Assembly (NCBI RefSeq): GCF_024166365.1
Contig: NC_064842.1
Span: 15,037,001-15,101,000 of the forward strand
Source of the DNA: Elephas maximus indicus
Lineage: Eukaryota > Chordata > Mammalia > Proboscidea > Elephantidae
Direction: 5' to 3'
Length of the DNA stretch: 64,000 nt
In this document: positions 1 to 11,149 of the stretch, one piece after another
How positions within the stretch are numbered: position 1 is the stretch's first letter
Layout of the letters: each line of letters begins with the position of its first letter
The notes under the pieces: model-generated
Databases searched by the model: none
Told to the model about the DNA's origin: nothing
Seen by the model: the letters and a program-made list of their open reading frames with translations, nothing else
Translations under genes and position numbers: made by a program

Positions 1-1
1 A

Positions 2-3000
2 CTTTCGGAGAAGGACAGGACATCCAGTAAGAAGCTCAATAGAGACACGGAAGATCTAATTACAACAATCAACCAACTTGACCTCATTGACTTATACAGA
101 ACTCTCCACCCAACTGCTGCAAAATATACTTTTTTTTCTAGCGCACATGGAACATTCTCTAGAATAGACCACATATTAGGTCATAAAACAAACCTTTGCA
201 GAGTCCAAAACATCGAAATATTACAAAGCATCTTCTCAGACCACAAGGCAATAAAACTAGAGATCAATAACAGAAAAACTAGGGAAAAGAAATCAAATAC
301 TTGGAAAATGAACAATACCCTCCTGAAAAAAGACTGGGTTATAGAAGACATCAAGGAGGGAATAAGGAAATTCATAGAAAGCAACGAGAATGAAAATACT
401 TCCTATCAAAACCTCTGGGACACAGCAAAAGCAGTGCTCAGAGGCCAATTTATATCAATAAATGCACACATACAAAAAGAAGAAAGAGCCAAAATCAGAG
501 AACTGACCCGACAACTTGAACAAATAGAAAGCGAGCAACAAAAGAATCCATCAGGCACCAGAAGAAAACAAATAATACAAATTAGAGCTGAACTAAATGA
601 ATTAGAGAACAGAAAAACAATTGAAAGAATTAACAAAGCCAAAAGCTGGCTCTTTGAAAAAATTAACAAAATTGATAAACCATTGGCTAGACTGACTAAA
701 GAAATACAGGAAAGGAAACAAATAACCCGAATAAGAAATGAGAAGGACCGCATCACAACAGAACCAAATGAAATTAAAAGAATCATATCAGACTATTACA
801 AAAAATTGTACTCTAACAAATTTGAAAACCTAGAAGAAATGGATGAATTCCTGGAAAAACACTACCTACCTAAACTAACACATTCAGAAGTAGAACAACT
901 AAATAGACCCATAACAAAAAAAGAGATTGAAACGGTAATCAAAAAACTCCCAACAAAAACAAGCCCTGGCCCGGACGGCTTCACTGCAGAGTTCTACCAA
1001 ACTTTCAGAGAAGAGTTAACACCACTACTACTAAAGGTATTCCAAAGCATAGAAAATGACGGAATACTACCCAACTCATTCTATGAAGCCACCATCTCCC
1101 TGATACCAAAACCAGGTAAAGACATTACAAAAAAAGAAAATTATAGACCTATATCCCTCATGAACATTGATGCAAAAATCCTCAACAAAATTCTAGCCAA
1201 TAGAATCCAACAACACATCAAAAAAATAATTCACCCTGATCAAGTGGGATTTATACCAGGTATGCAAGGCTGGTTTAATATCAGAAAAACCATTAATGTA
1301 ATCCACCACATAAATAAAACAAAAGACAAAAACCACATGATCTTATCAATTGATGCAGAAAAGGCATTTGACAAAGTCCAACACCCATTCATGATAAAAA
1401 CTCTTACCAAAATAGGAATTGAAGGAAAAATCCTCAACATAATAAAGGGCATCTATGCAAAGCCAACGGCCAATATCACTCTAAATGGAGAGAACCTGAA
1501 AGCATTTCCCTTGAGAACGGGAACCAGACAAGGATGCCCTTTATCACCGCTCTTATTCAACATCGTGTTGGAAGTCTTAGGCAGGGCAATTAGGCTAGAC
1601 AAAGAAATAAAAGGTATCCGGATTGGCAAGGAAGAAGTAAAGTTATCACTATTTGCAGATGACATGATTATATACACAGAAAACCCTAAGGAATCCTCCA
1701 GAAAACTACTGAAACTAATAGAAGAGTTTGGCAGAGTCTCAGGTTATAAAATAAACATACAAAAATCACTTGGATTCCTCTACATCAACAAAAAGAACAC
1801 TGAAGAGGAAATAACCAAATCAATACCATTCACAGTAGCACCCAAGAAGATAAGATACTTAGGAATAAATCTTACCAAGGATGTAAAAGACCTATACAAA
1901 GAAAACTACAAAGCTCTACTACAAGAAAATCAAAAGGACATACTTAAGTGGAAAAACATACCTTGCTCATGGATAGGAAGACTTAACATAGTAAAAACGT
2001 CTATTCTACCAAAAGCCATCTATACATACAATGCACTTCCGATCCAAATTCCAATGTCATATTTTGAGGGGATAGAGAAACAAATCACCAATTTCATATG
2101 GAAGGGAAAGAAGCCCCAGATAAGCAAAGCACTACTGAAAAAGAAGAAGAAAGTGGGAGGCCTCACCTTACCTGACTTCAGAACCTATTATACAGCCACA
2201 GTAGTCAAAACAGCCTGGTATTGGTACAACAACAGACACATAGACCAATGGAACAGAATTGAGAACCCAGACATAGATCCATCCACGTATGAGCAGCTGA
2301 TATTTGACAAAGGACCAGTGTCAATTAACTGGGGAAAAGATAGCCTTTTTAACAAATGGTGCTGGCATAACTGGATATCCATTTGCAAAAAAATGAAACA
2401 GGACCCATACCTCACACCATGCACAAAAACTAACTCCAAGTGGATCAAAGACCTAAACATAAAGACTAGAACGATAAAGATCATGGAAGAAAAAATTGGG
2501 ACAACCCTAGGAGCCCTAATACAAGGTATAAACAGAATACAAAACATTACCAAAAATGATGAAGAGAAACCCGATAACTGGGAGCTCCTAAAAATCAAAC
2601 ACCTATGCTCATCTAGAGACTTCTCCAAAAGAGTAAAAAGACCACCTACAGACTGGGAAAGAATTTTCAGCTATGACATCTCCGACCAGCGCCTGATCTC
2701 TAAAATCTACATGATTCTGTCAAAACTCAACCACAAAAAGACAAACAACCCAATCAAGAAGTGGGCAAAGGATATGAACACACATTTCACTGAAGAAGAT
2801 ATTCAGGCAGCCAACAGATACATGAGAAAATGCTCTCGATCATTAGCCATTAGAGAAATGCAAATTAAAACTACGATGAGATTCCATCTCACACCAGCAA
2901 GGCTGGCATTAATCCAAAAAACACAAAATAATAAATGTTGGAGAGGCTGCGGAGAGATTGGAACTCTCATACACTGCTGGTGGGAATGTAAAATGGTACA

Positions 3001-3370
3001 ACCACTTTGGAAATCTATCTGGCGTTACCTTAAACAGTTAGAAATAGAACTACCATACAACCCAGAAATCCCACTCCTGGGAATATACCCTAGAGAAACA
3101 AGAGCCTTCATACAAACAGATATATGCACACCCATGTTTATTGCAGCTCTGTTTACAATAGCAAAAAGCTGGAAGCAACCAAGGTGTCCATCAACGGATG
3201 AATGGGTAAATAAATTGTGGTATATTCACACAATGGAATACTACGCATTGATAAAGAACAGTGACGAATCTCTGAAACATTTCATAACATGGAGGAACCT
3301 GGAAGGCATTATGCTGAGCGAAATTAGTCAGAGGCAAAAGGAGAAATATTGTATAAGACCACTATTATAA
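2..3370 (+). CDS. L1 ORF2 protein (endonuclease / reverse transcriptase), 5' partial, uninterrupted
   Basis: The frame is open from base 2 to a TAA at 3368-3370, about 1,122 codons. A full mammalian ORF2p is about 1,275 residues, so only about 150 N-terminal residues are missing, beyond the window edge. Visible parts: the end of the apurinic-type endonuclease ([10 protein letters not shown] near 158-187 and [11 protein letters not shown] near 233-265), the RT core with the FADD catalytic motif at 1652-1663, preceded by [13 protein letters not shown], and the C-terminal CX3CX7HX4C motif at 2936-2989. ORF2p nicks DNA and primes reverse transcription on the target. The ATG at 308 is internal, not the true start. 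With no stop or frameshift in 3.4 kb, this is a young copy; whether it is active cannot be told without the 5' half. Confidence 0.9.
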   Translation, partial: LSEKDRTSSKKLNRDTEDLITTINQLDLIDLYRTLHPTAAKYTFFSSAHGTFSRIDHILGHKTNLCRVQNIEILQSIFSDHKAIKLEINNRKTREKKSNTWKMNNTLLKKDWVIEDIKEGIRKFIESNENENTSYQNLWDTAKAVLRGQFISINAHIQKEERAKIRELTRQLEQIESEQQKNPSGTRRKQIIQIRAELNELENRKTIERINKAKSWLFEKINKIDKPLARLTKEIQERKQITRIRNEKDRITTEPNEIKRIISDYYKKLYSNKFENLEEMDEFLEKHYLPKLTHSEVEQLNRPITKKEIETVIKKLPTKTSPGPDGFTAEFYQTFREELTPLLLKVFQSIENDGILPNSFYEATISLIPKPGKDITKKENYRPISLMNIDAKILNKILANRIQQHIKKIIHPDQVGFIPGMQGWFNIRKTINVIHHINKTKDKNHMILSIDAEKAFDKVQHPFMIKTLTKIGIEGKILNIIKGIYAKPTANITLNGENLKAFPLRTGTRQGCPLSPLLFNIVLEVLGRAIRLDKEIKGIRIGKEEVKLSLFADDMIIYTENPKESSRKLLKLIEEFGRVSGYKINIQKSLGFLYINKKNTEEEITKSIPFTVAPKKIRYLGINLTKDVKDLYKENYKALLQENQKDILKWKNIPCSWIGRLNIVKTSILPKAIYTYNALPIQIPMSYFEGIEKQITNFIWKGKKPQISKALLKKKKKVGGLTLPDFRTYYTATVVKTAWYWYNNRHIDQWNRIENPDIDPSTYEQLIFDKGPVSINWGKDSLFNKWCWHNWISICKKMKQDPYLTPCTKTNSKWIKDLNIKTRTIKIMEEKIGTTLGALIQGINRIQNITKNDEEKPDNWELLKIKHLCSSRDFSKRVKRPPTDWERIFSYDISDQRLISKIYMILSKLNHKKTNNPIKKWAKDMNTHFTEEDIQAANRYMRKCSRSLAIREMQIKTTMRFHLTPARLALIQKTQNNKCWRGCGEIGTLIHCWWECKMVQPLWKSIWRYLKQLEIELPYNPEIPLLGIYPRETRAFIQTDICTPMFIAALFTIAKSWKQPRCPSTDEWVNKLWYIHTMEYYALIKNSDESLKHFITWRNLEGIMLSEISQRQKEKYCIRPLL

Positions 3371-4376
3371 GATCTTGAGAAATAGTAAACCTGAGAAGAA
3401 CACATACTTTTGTGGTTACGAGGCGGGGAGGGAGGGAGGGTGGGAGAGGGTTTTTTATTGATTAATCAGTAGATAAGAACTGCTTTAGGTGAAGGGAAAG
3501 ACAACACTCAATACATGGAAGGTCAGCTCAATTGGACTGGACCAAAAGCAAAGAAGTTTCCAGGATAAAATGAATGCTTCAAAGGTCAGGGGAGCAAGTG
3601 CGGGGGTCTGGGGAACATGGTTTGCGGGAACTTCTAAGTCAATTGGCAAAATAATTCTATTATGAAATCATTCTGCATCCCACTTTGAAATGTGGCGTCT
3701 GGGGTCTTAAATGCTAACAAGCGGCCATCTAAGATGCATCAATTGGTCTCAACCCACCTGGAGCAAAGGAAAATGAAGAACACCAAGGCCACACGACAAC
3801 TAAGAGCCCAAGAGACAGAAAGGGCCACATGAACCAGAGACCTACATCATCCTGAGACCAGAAGAACTAGTTGGTGCCCGGCCACAATCGATGACTGCCC
3901 TGACAGGGAGCACAACAGAGGACCCCTGAGGGAGCAGGAGATCAGTGGGATACAGACCCCAAATTCTCATAAAAAGACCAAACTTAATGGTCTGACTGAG
4001 ACTGGAGGAATCCCGGCGGCCATGCTCCCCAGACCTTCAGTTGACACAGGACAGGAACCATCCCCGAAGACAACTCATCAGAAATGAAAGGGACTGGTCA
4101 GCGGGTGGGAGAGAGACGCTGATGAAGAGTGAGCTAATTATATTAGGTGGACACTTGAGATTGTGTTGGCAACTCTTGTCTGGAGGGCGGATGGGAGGAT
4201 AGAGAGAGAGGGAAGCCGGCAAAATTGTCAAGAAAGGAGAGACTGAAAGGGCTGACTCAAGAGGGGGAGAGCAAGTGGGAGTAGGGAGTGAGAGGTATGT
4301 AAACTTATATGTGACAAACTGATTGGATTTGTAAACGTTCACTTGAAGCTTAATAAAAGTTATTAAAAAAAAAAAA
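3371..4376 (+). other. L1 3'UTR with G-rich tract and poly(A) tail
   Basis: Non-coding tail of the L1. The run around 3424-3450 contains at least four GGG blocks and could fold into a G-quadruplex. The homologous C-rich run lies at about 33074-33102 in the minus-strand L1. The tail ends in AATAAA and twelve A's. Confidence 0.85.
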
Positions 4377-4377
4377 T

Positions 4378-4870
4378 GCAAGTGAGGTTGTGTCATATGT
4401 CTGCTCAAAACCTTCCCATGGCTTTCCATCTTTCACAGAGATGCACTAGGCCCTTCGGATCTGCCTGTCCCTCGTGCCTGTCACTGGCCTCGCCCCCTGC
4501 CACCCTTCCCTTTGCTCACTCAGCTTGGACCACACTGGTCTCCTTGCTGTTGGCTTCTACGTCAGGGCCTTTGTACATGCTGCCTCCCCGGCCAGAGCAC
4601 ATCCTCAAGTCCCCCATGGCTCTCTCCTTTCCTTCTTCAGGTCTTGCCTGATGTTACCTTCTCAGTCAGGCCTTCCCTGACCACTCTATTGAAAATTACA
4701 ACCCATCATCACTCTACACTTCCTTTAGCACTTTCCACCAGACATATATATGTGGATCCTTTTATGTTTAGAAAAATAGCTGCTTCAGGGTTGGGATTTT
4801 GTCTTTGTTCCCTGCTCAGTCCCAGCCCTAGAACAAGCTGGCAGGGCCTAGCAGGCGCTCACTAAATGCT
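4378..4870 (+). repeat. L2 LINE 3'-end fragment (ancient)
   Basis: The text follows the mammalian L2 3' end: 'ctgctcaaaaccttcccatgg' at the start, a stretch about the Leu/Val/Pro-rich C-terminus, 'ccttctcagtcaggccttcc' near 4660, and a 'gcaggcgctcactaaatgct' ending near 4870. Short open frames across it are relics. Assigned from memory of the L2 consensus. Confidence 0.75.
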
Positions 4871-6015
4871 GGGCGGGGGGTCCGGGTGGGGGGCTTGATG
4901 ACTCTGTAGACTCTACCTTGTAAAGCACATCACAGAAGGCCCCTTGCAGTCCTTTCTTCACAAGCAAAGGCATAGCTGTGTTGTAATAAGATAGCCTTTG
5001 AACAGCAAATGTGGAGGAAGAAGAATGTCTGGTTTCGGAGTGGTCGCCATTTGCAGTCCGCTGTGGTTCAGTTACCGCCTTCCCCGGCTCCTGGGGGAGC
5101 TGAGTAATTTAACTTGCTGGTCTTTTGCAGACAGACACCCCGAGAGGCTCCATTGTTAGGACAGGACAGTACCTCCTAGCACCTTTATTAGAAAGCAAGA
5201 AAGAAAGTTTCCATGAATTGTGCCTGTCAGAAATCTTCAGGCTCCCGTCACTTTGTCCCCACCTGTCTGAGATGGTCTAAGAAGACAAAAAAAAAGAGGC
5301 ACCAGGGAAAGAGACAGGGGAGGCTGGAGTGCCAGGGTGTAGCTGTCTTCTGGGGTTGGTGGAGTTCCGTCCAACCAACCATTCTGGCGGCAAGCAGCAG
5401 AAGCCACTGAAGACCCCCAGGAGTGGATGCTACGCAGCCCAGAGCTCCCAGGATGGTGGTCTTGTTTTGGAAGAGGAAGGCAGAGTCTGAGCGCTGCCTA
5501 CGCCCTGCTGCCCGGGGCCCATTTTCAGTGAACCCCAGTCCGCGCTCTGCCACGGGAAAGAAAACGGAGACCAGGCCCCGCTGGGCACAGTTCGGTGGCT
5601 GGCAAGGCCAGGACTTTCCTAGGGTCTCCTGGAGCCCTGTGGGAGCCCGGGGGTGTGCGCCCAGGTTTGGGTCCAGCGTGCCCACACCTATGTCCGTGCG
5701 CCTGGGCTCTGGGAAAAGAACCTAGGGTTTTCAGGGGTGAGAAGAGGTACAATAGAGCAGTGGAACAAGATGAATAAAACAGCCTTTGTCCGTTGGCTGA
5801 GGCAGACATCACCTAAAGAGGTGGGTACCAGAGCCCAAGGGGTGCAGAGATGAGGTTGCCTTCTACCCACCCCCACCCCCCGGAGGACCTGTTAGCCTGA
5901 GGACCCCCACTGGCCTGGCCCAACCTCACAGAAGGAGCGCAGCCACAGCCTGAGGACATATTCCCGCCCCACTGAGGCCTTTATTTCCTTAGTCAATGTA
6001 TGATATAAACACGCT
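4871..6015. other. No gene recognised; old non-repetitive sequence
   Basis: Moderately GC-rich intergenic sequence. Overlapping open frames on both strands at 5.2-5.9 kb are short, lack recognisable domains and have no clear splice structure, so none is called. Confidence 0.5.
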
Positions 6016-6019
6016 CCTC

Positions 6020-6210
6020 ATTGTGTTGACTACTAGCCAGAGAAGTTGGCAGTTGGAACGCACCCAGAGGCACCTCAGAAGAAAGGCCTGGCAATCAGCT
6101 TCCAAAAGGTCACAACCACTGAAGACCCTGTGGAGTAGTTCTACCGTGCACACATGGGGTTGCCATGAGTCAGAATGGACTAGATGGCAACTAGCAACAA
6201 TAACAGTTAC
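6020..6210 (+). repeat. AfroSINE-type SINE (5'-truncated)
   Basis: Contains the body 'cacctcagaagaaaggcctggc', the 'ggttgccatgagtcagaatgg' segment and a 'ggcaactagcaacaataaca' tail, which is the same tail found on the RTE elements in this window. Confidence 0.85.
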
Positions 6211-6294
6211 ATAAGAAAAGATGTATTTGGGTGCACTTCATCTGTAGAATCCACTGGACAGCATATTACTGGGTTTATTTGGGGGGAGGGCATA

Positions 6295-6535
6295 GCATCG
6301 TGGTCAAGATGGTAGTGTCCGGAGTCATAGTTCCTGGATCGGGAGTCCCAGATTCTCCACTGGGCAGCAGTGTGACCTTGGGCAAGTCAGTGGCTGTTTT
6401 CTTCATCTGTAAAACAGAGATAACGACAGTACCTAAATTGTACCACTTGTAATAAAGGTAAAAAGGGATAATGCATGAAGCACTTGGCACAGCTCCTGAC
6501 AGATAGGAAATCCTGGAACAAATGTTCGCTCTCAT
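6295..6535 (+). repeat. MIR SINE
   Basis: The conserved MIR core and tail are visible: 'gtgaccttgggcaagtcag', 'cttcatctgtaaaacagaga', and 'gcacttggcacagctcctga'. This is an ancient mammal-wide repeat. Confidence 0.85.
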
Positions 6536-6715
6536 TAAATGTCATAAACTGTACACAAAAGAACACAGTACGTCACAGGAGAAGCAGTTACCAAAATCCG
6601 GAGTCCAGGAAGGAGGCCTCACCGACTGGAGTTTGCACTAAACAGAACAGCCATCAGGAAGCGGCAGGGCCACATCTCGGGCAGAGTCAGTAACTGAACT
6701 TAGAGGAGGCCTGGG

Positions 6716-6862
6716 GCGGTACAAAAGCTTAACGGGCTTGCTGCTAACCCAAAGGTTGTAGGTTTGAGTCTGCACAGAGGCGCCTCAGGAGAAAGCCCTG
6801 GCGATCTACTTCCTAAAAATGAGCTGTGAAAAACCCTCCGAAGCACACTTCTGCTCGGACAT
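6716..6862 (+). repeat. AfroSINE-type SINE, tail expanded into minisatellite
   Basis: The tRNA-like head ('gcttgctgctaacccaaagg', B-box-like 'ggtttgagtctg') and body ('gaaagccctggcgatctact') are intact up to about 6835. Its 3' part (the 'tgacacacatggggtcgcc' stretch) becomes the founder of the 66-bp tandem array that follows directly. Confidence 0.85.
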
Positions 6863-8303
6863 ACACGGCGTCGCCAGGGGTGGGTCAACTCCCGGGCAGC
6901 TGGCGATAACTAAATTCTACTCTGACATACGTCGGGTCACTAGGGGTGTATCAACTCACAGGCAACTGGCGATAACTAAATTCTGCTCTGACATACATGG
7001 GTTCACCAGGAGTGGATCAACTCACAGGCAGCTGGAAATAAATAAATTCTACTCTGACATACATGGGGTCGCCAGGGGTGGGTCAACTCACGGGCAGCTG
7101 GGGATAACTAAATTCTGCTCTGACATACGTGGGGTCACCAGGGATGGGTCAACTCACAGGCAGCTGGTGATAACTAAATTCTGCTCCGACATACCTCGGG
7201 TCACTAGGGGTGTGTCAACTCACGGGCAGCTGGGGATAACTAAATTCTGCTCTGACATATGTGGGGTCACCAGGGGTGGGTCAACTCACGGGCAGCTGGT
7301 GATAACTAAATTCTGCTCCGACATACCTCGGGTCACTAGGGGTGTGTCAACTCACGGGCAGCTGGGGATAACTAAATTCTGCTCTGACATACGTGGGGTC
7401 GCCAGGGCTGGGTCAATTCACGGGCAGCTGGCGATAACTAAATTCTGCTCTGACATACGTGGGGTCACTAGGGGTGGATCAGCTCACGGGCAGCTGGCGA
7501 TAACTAAATTCTACTCGGACATACATGGGGTCGCCAGGGCTGGATCAACTCACGGGCAGCTGGGGATAACTAAATTCTGCTCTGACATACGTGGGGTCAC
7601 CAGGGATGGGTCAACTCACAGGCAGCTGGTGATAACTAAATTCTGCTCTGACATACCTGGGGTCACTAGGGGTGTGTCAACTCACGGGCAGCTGGGGATA
7701 ACTAAATTCTGCTCTGACATATGTGGGGTCACCAGGGGTGGGTCAACTCACGGGCAGCTGGTGATAACTAAATTCTGCTCCGACATACCTGGGGTCACTA
7801 GGGGTGTGTCAACTCACGGGCAGCTGGGGATAACTAAATTCTGCTCTGACATACGTGGGGTCGCCAGGGGTGGATCAACTCACGGGCAGCTGGCGATAAC
7901 TAAATTCTACTCGGACATACATGGGGTCGCCAGGGCTGGGTCAACTCACGGGCAGCTGGGGATAACTAAATTCTGCTCTGACATACCTGGGGTCACTAGG
8001 GGTGGGTCAACTCACGGGCAGCTGGGGATAACTAAATTCTACTCTGACATACGTGGGGGTCGCCAGGGGTGAGTCAACTCACAGGCAGCTGGTGATAACT
8101 AAATTCTGCTCTGACATACGTGGGGTCACTAGGGGTGGGTCAATTCACGGGCAGCTGGTGATAACTAAATTCTGCTCTGACATACGTGGGGTCACTAGGG
8201 GTGGGTCAATTCACGGGCAGCTGGCGATAACTAAATTCTGCTCTGACATACGTGGGGTCACTAGGGGTGGATCAACTCACGGGCAGCTGGCGATAACTAA
8301 ATT
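6836..8303 (+). repeat. 66-bp minisatellite, 22 units, SINE-derived
   Basis: The word 'gacata' recurs at 6858, 6924, 6990 and onward to 8245, giving 22 units of exactly 66 bp with a single 1-base insertion near 8056. Each unit holds 'ggggtcaccaggggtgggtc', 'aactcacgggcagctgg' and 'gataactaaattctgctc'. The unit is the 3' end of the upstream SINE. Because 66 is divisible by three, the array reads as a 417-residue open frame with a 22-residue period (ITKFCSDIRGV...). There is no start context, homology or splice signal to suggest a protein. Confidence 0.95.
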
Positions 8304-9044
8304 GAGTAGCGGTTGACACAGCACCATGTATTTCAGCATATGTTCATCAGAGAACATGATTTGGGTGCTGAGAACAGATAAGAACCCTCTCCTCAGGGAG
8401 CATACATTCTAGTGGGAGTGAGCAGAGATCAAGTAACAAAGTGAGCCCGACATCTCTGCAGAGACTTCCCCTGCTCCTCTGCGGTTTCCCCCTTTTGTCT
8501 CTGACCGTGGTTTGGCCCAAGCCCCCCCCACCACCTCGGCCCCTAACTGTGGTTTGAATTTGGCTCCAGAACCCTGCACCTGTGTGAACAAGCACCTTGG
8601 CACATGAGCAGGACCTAAAGAATCGTGTGCTTACCTGACCCCGGACCTGAGCATTGCTGGAGGGGAAGATATTCTCTGTCACACTGCAGCACCCCAGCCT
8701 CTTTGCAGAGCAACAGGTTCCTTCCTTTGCAACATGACTCAGCACCCAGATTTCCAAGTTTGTTATGGGAGGGCTTGGGGCTTTGGATTTCGGGAACCAG
8801 TCCCTGCATCCTGGGGACTCTAGAACGTAAAAGCTCCCTGCTTCCCTTCTACAGGGAGCTTGTGGTCTTTTGGCTGCTAGGCCCCAGGGTTGCTTCTTGT
8901 TTATGTAAACAATAAATTCCCACTTTCTGTTTCCCTTGCAGTTGGTGGTGTATGTCTGTATTATTTCCTTCGGCTAATAGGACAGAACCCCCATTCAATT
9001 ACAAGTCCACCCCCATTAGTGAGTAATAATAAAACAAGGTTAAA
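8304..9044. other. Unassigned; possible LTR-like stretch at about 8622-8995
   Basis: The right half has a TATA/poly(A)-like layout ('gtaaacaataaattcccac' near 8905) reminiscent of a retroviral LTR, but no defined ends or target-site duplication were found. No gene is supported. Confidence 0.3.
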
Positions 9045-9235
9045 AGAACAAAACCAAATCCATTGCTGTTGAGTCAGTTCTGACTCATGGCGAACCTATA
9101 GGACAGAGTAGAGCTGCCCCATAGGGTTTCAAGGCTGTAAATCTTTACGGAAGCAGACCACCACATCATTCTCCTGAGGAGCAGCTGGTGGGTTCAAACT
9201 GCCAATCTTCCAGTTAGCAGCCAAAATGACTGTTT
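9045..9235 (-). repeat. AfroSINE-type SINE
   Basis: Antisense copy: 'ccattgctgttgagtcagtt', 'cctataggacagagtagagc' and 'ggtgggttcaaactgcc' are the reverse complements of tail, body and B-box region. Confidence 0.85.
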
Positions 9236-9776
9236 ATAACATTTTTGTGCATTGTTTCAGCAGAAATTTATTATTTTCTGTAAAAATAATTAGTAATAAC
9301 AAAAAAAAATTTTTTGTAATCCCAGCTTACATGTATCAATATACCTATAAGGCTAAAACTCTATGCTGATTTACTTTTTGAACCTCCTCCTGGGCTCTGG
9401 TCAGAGCTGTCGTTATTCCCCAATTACAGTGATGCTTCCAATCAGCAGTTTTGTCTGCCCCTGCTACAAGCACACACTGTGGTTTTTGTTGCTGCTGGAG
9501 TTTTTATAGTCGCTGATTTGGTCAAATTTTCTGGCATTTTAGCTACAATATTGTGGTAATTAGCACAGGGGGTGACACCAGGAGTTACCACACTGGGTGA
9601 CACAAACCCTAGTGACGCCCGTGGGTCACCACCATCAGTCAGAATGGACATCAACTGATTTGGTTTTGGTTCGTTCATCTATACATCAACTTCTAATGGA
9701 ATATCTCTCCACTTCACATGGAATATCTCATTTATTCCTCATTATTTCTCTATATCACCACATGTTTGTCAATTTG

Positions 9777-9868
9777 CCACAGGACTGGGCAGTGTTTCAT
9801 TCTGTTGTACACAGGGTTGCCTTGAGTTGGAACCGACTTGAAGGCACCTAACAACAACAACAACAATA
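9777..9868 (+). repeat. RTE/SINE 3' tail fragment
   Basis: Only the tail is present: 'actgggcagtgtttcattctg', 'gttggaaccgacttgaagg', then 'cacctaacaacaacaacaac'. It matches the 3' end of the RTE copy at 17752-17832. Confidence 0.8.
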
Positions 9869-9879
9869 TCTCTACAAAA

Positions 9880-10198
9880 GGCGTTGGTGGTTTAGTGGTA
9901 GAATCCTTCCCCTTTCATGTGAGAGACCTGGGCTGAATTCCGGGCCAATGCACCTCAAGTGCAGCCGCCACCTGTCTGTCACTGAAGGCTTACATGTTGC
10001 CACGATGCTGAACTTCTACACTAAGACTAAGAAGAAGGGCCAGGAGATTTGTTTCCGAAAACCAGCCAAAAATAACCCTGTGGATCACAACGGAACATTG
10101 GCTGATCCGAAATCGATTGTGGGGACGACACAGGACTGGACAGCATTTCATTCTGTTGTGCACTGGGGTCGCCATGAGTCAGGGGCCGGTTAACAACA
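9880..10198 (+). repeat. Composite SINE: tRNA-Gly-like head, RTE 5'UTR-like body, RTE tail
   Basis: The head (9881-9953) follows tRNA-Gly: 'gttggtggtttagtggtaga' (A box) and a 'gctgaattccgggccaatgc' B-box/acceptor end. The body ('actaagactaagaagaaggg', 'gaacattggctgatccgaaa') aligns with the RTE 5' region at about 16505-16700. The tail ('ttctgttgtgcactggggtc ... aacaacaac') equals the RTE 3' end. It therefore looks like a tRNA-Gly-capped internal-deletion derivative of the RTE. It is not a functional tRNA gene: the anticodon arm is degraded. Confidence 0.75.
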
Positions 10199-10214
10199 AC
10201 ATATTTATATAGTA

Positions 10215-10345
10215 AGGACACTATTTTTATTCCAGGAAACTGAGGCACAGAGGGATTCAAGAACTTGCCAGGATCACACAGGAGATGGTAGAAGTGGAAT
10301 TTTAGCACAGGTGATTGAATTTCAAAGCCTGCATCCCTCTGACCC
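10215..10345 (+). repeat. MIR-like fragment
   Basis: Contains 'gaaactgaggcacagaggga' and 'ttgccaggatcacacaggag', characteristic of MIR in the opposite sense of the copy at 6.3 kb. Short and diverged; strand label is tentative. Confidence 0.5.
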
Positions 10346-10918
10346 CGAGGCTTCTGGGCTTGGCTGTGAGGAGAGTGACATCATTCATTAAGAGAGAGAG
10401 AATAATAAAGGAAGAGCAAGGATTTGTGTGTGTTGCGGGAAGGGGTTCAGTTATGGACATGACACATTTGAGATGCCGCTGAGATACCCAGTAAAGATGC
10501 CCACAACAACGTACATGAAACGAGCTTTAGAGAGAGGAGACTGGGCGTAATAGAGTTCAGGGTCATTGGCACATACCTGTCCTTGCCTGTGCATCAGTCG
10601 CATGCCAGAGTCTAGCTGGAAGAAAAGAGGAACAAGATGAAGACCTGAGATCCCCAATTCTTAAGAGGGGTTAGAGGAAGAGGACCGAGCAGAGGGGACA
10701 GAGAACAAAGAGGTGAAGGAAAGGTGAGAGGGAGGGACATCCTGGCAGCAGAGGAATAGAAGGGTGCAAGGTCTTGGCAATCAGGTCGGATGAAGATGCT
10801 GGTGGTGAGGGACCAGTGTTAACGCAGAGGAATGAATGAGGGCTGAGGAAGAGGACAGGGAGCACAGACCTGTGTTTTCCTGCCCAAGGTCATCTCTTTA
10901 TGGGCAGCTGGTGGTGAA
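10346..10918. other. No gene recognised
   Basis: Purine-rich intergenic sequence (repeated gagagg/gaggaag motifs near 10670-10860). Nothing coding is supported. Confidence 0.4.
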
Positions 10919-10919
10919 A

Positions 10920-11135
10920 ATCCTTTGGTGGTGAAGCAGTTAAGTGTTCAGCTACTAGCAGAAAGGTTGGTGGTTAGAACCCACCCAGAGGTGTGCAGAA
11001 GAAAGTCCTGGTGACCTGCTTCCCAAAGGGCACAGCCTCGAATACCCTGGGAGGACAGTGACAGCTCTACTCTGTCCACATCAGGTCACCGTAAGGCAGA
11101 ACCCACTCCCCGGCAACCAACAGCAGCAGCCACAG
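10920..11135 (+). repeat. AfroSINE-type SINE, diverged
   Basis: Head 'ggtggtgaagcagttaagtg', body 'gaagaaagtcctggtgacct', tail 'cggcaaccaacagcagcagc'. Confidence 0.8.
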
Positions 11136-11149
11136 CAAGAGAGGGGGTA

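Larger units (their letters stand above)
1..4376 (+). mobile_element. L1 (LINE-1) retrotransposon, 3' part, cut by window edge
   Basis: The segment runs from inside the L1 endonuclease domain through reverse transcriptase and the C-terminal cysteine motif, then a 1.0-kb 3'UTR, ending with an AATAAA-type signal at 4352-4357 and an A-run at 4365-4376. The 3'UTR carries a G-rich tract (about 3424-3450) of the kind found in mammalian L1 3'UTRs. The 5' end lies outside the window, so full length and target-site duplication cannot be judged. It is closely related to the minus-strand L1 at 32-40 kb, which supplies an internal comparison. Confidence 0.95.

Noticed and set aside
406-2628. Minus-strand open frames of 70-146 codons across the first L1
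   Set aside because: They are antisense shadows of L1 ORF2; the same antisense frames recur at 33.3-36.3 kb opposite the second L1.
308-3370. ATG at 308 as a genuine start of a host protein
   Set aside because: The frame is open upstream to base 2 and codes for L1 endonuclease residues; 308 is an internal methionine.
6819-8072. 417-codon open frame with 22-residue repeats
   Set aside because: It is created by the 66-bp SINE-derived tandem array; the period divisible by three keeps it open. The ATG lies in SINE sequence and the frame is lost by one inserted base at about 8056.
9881-9953. tRNA-Gly gene
   Set aside because: The A and B boxes are recognisable, but the anticodon arm is degraded and it is fused to RTE-derived sequence; it is a SINE head.
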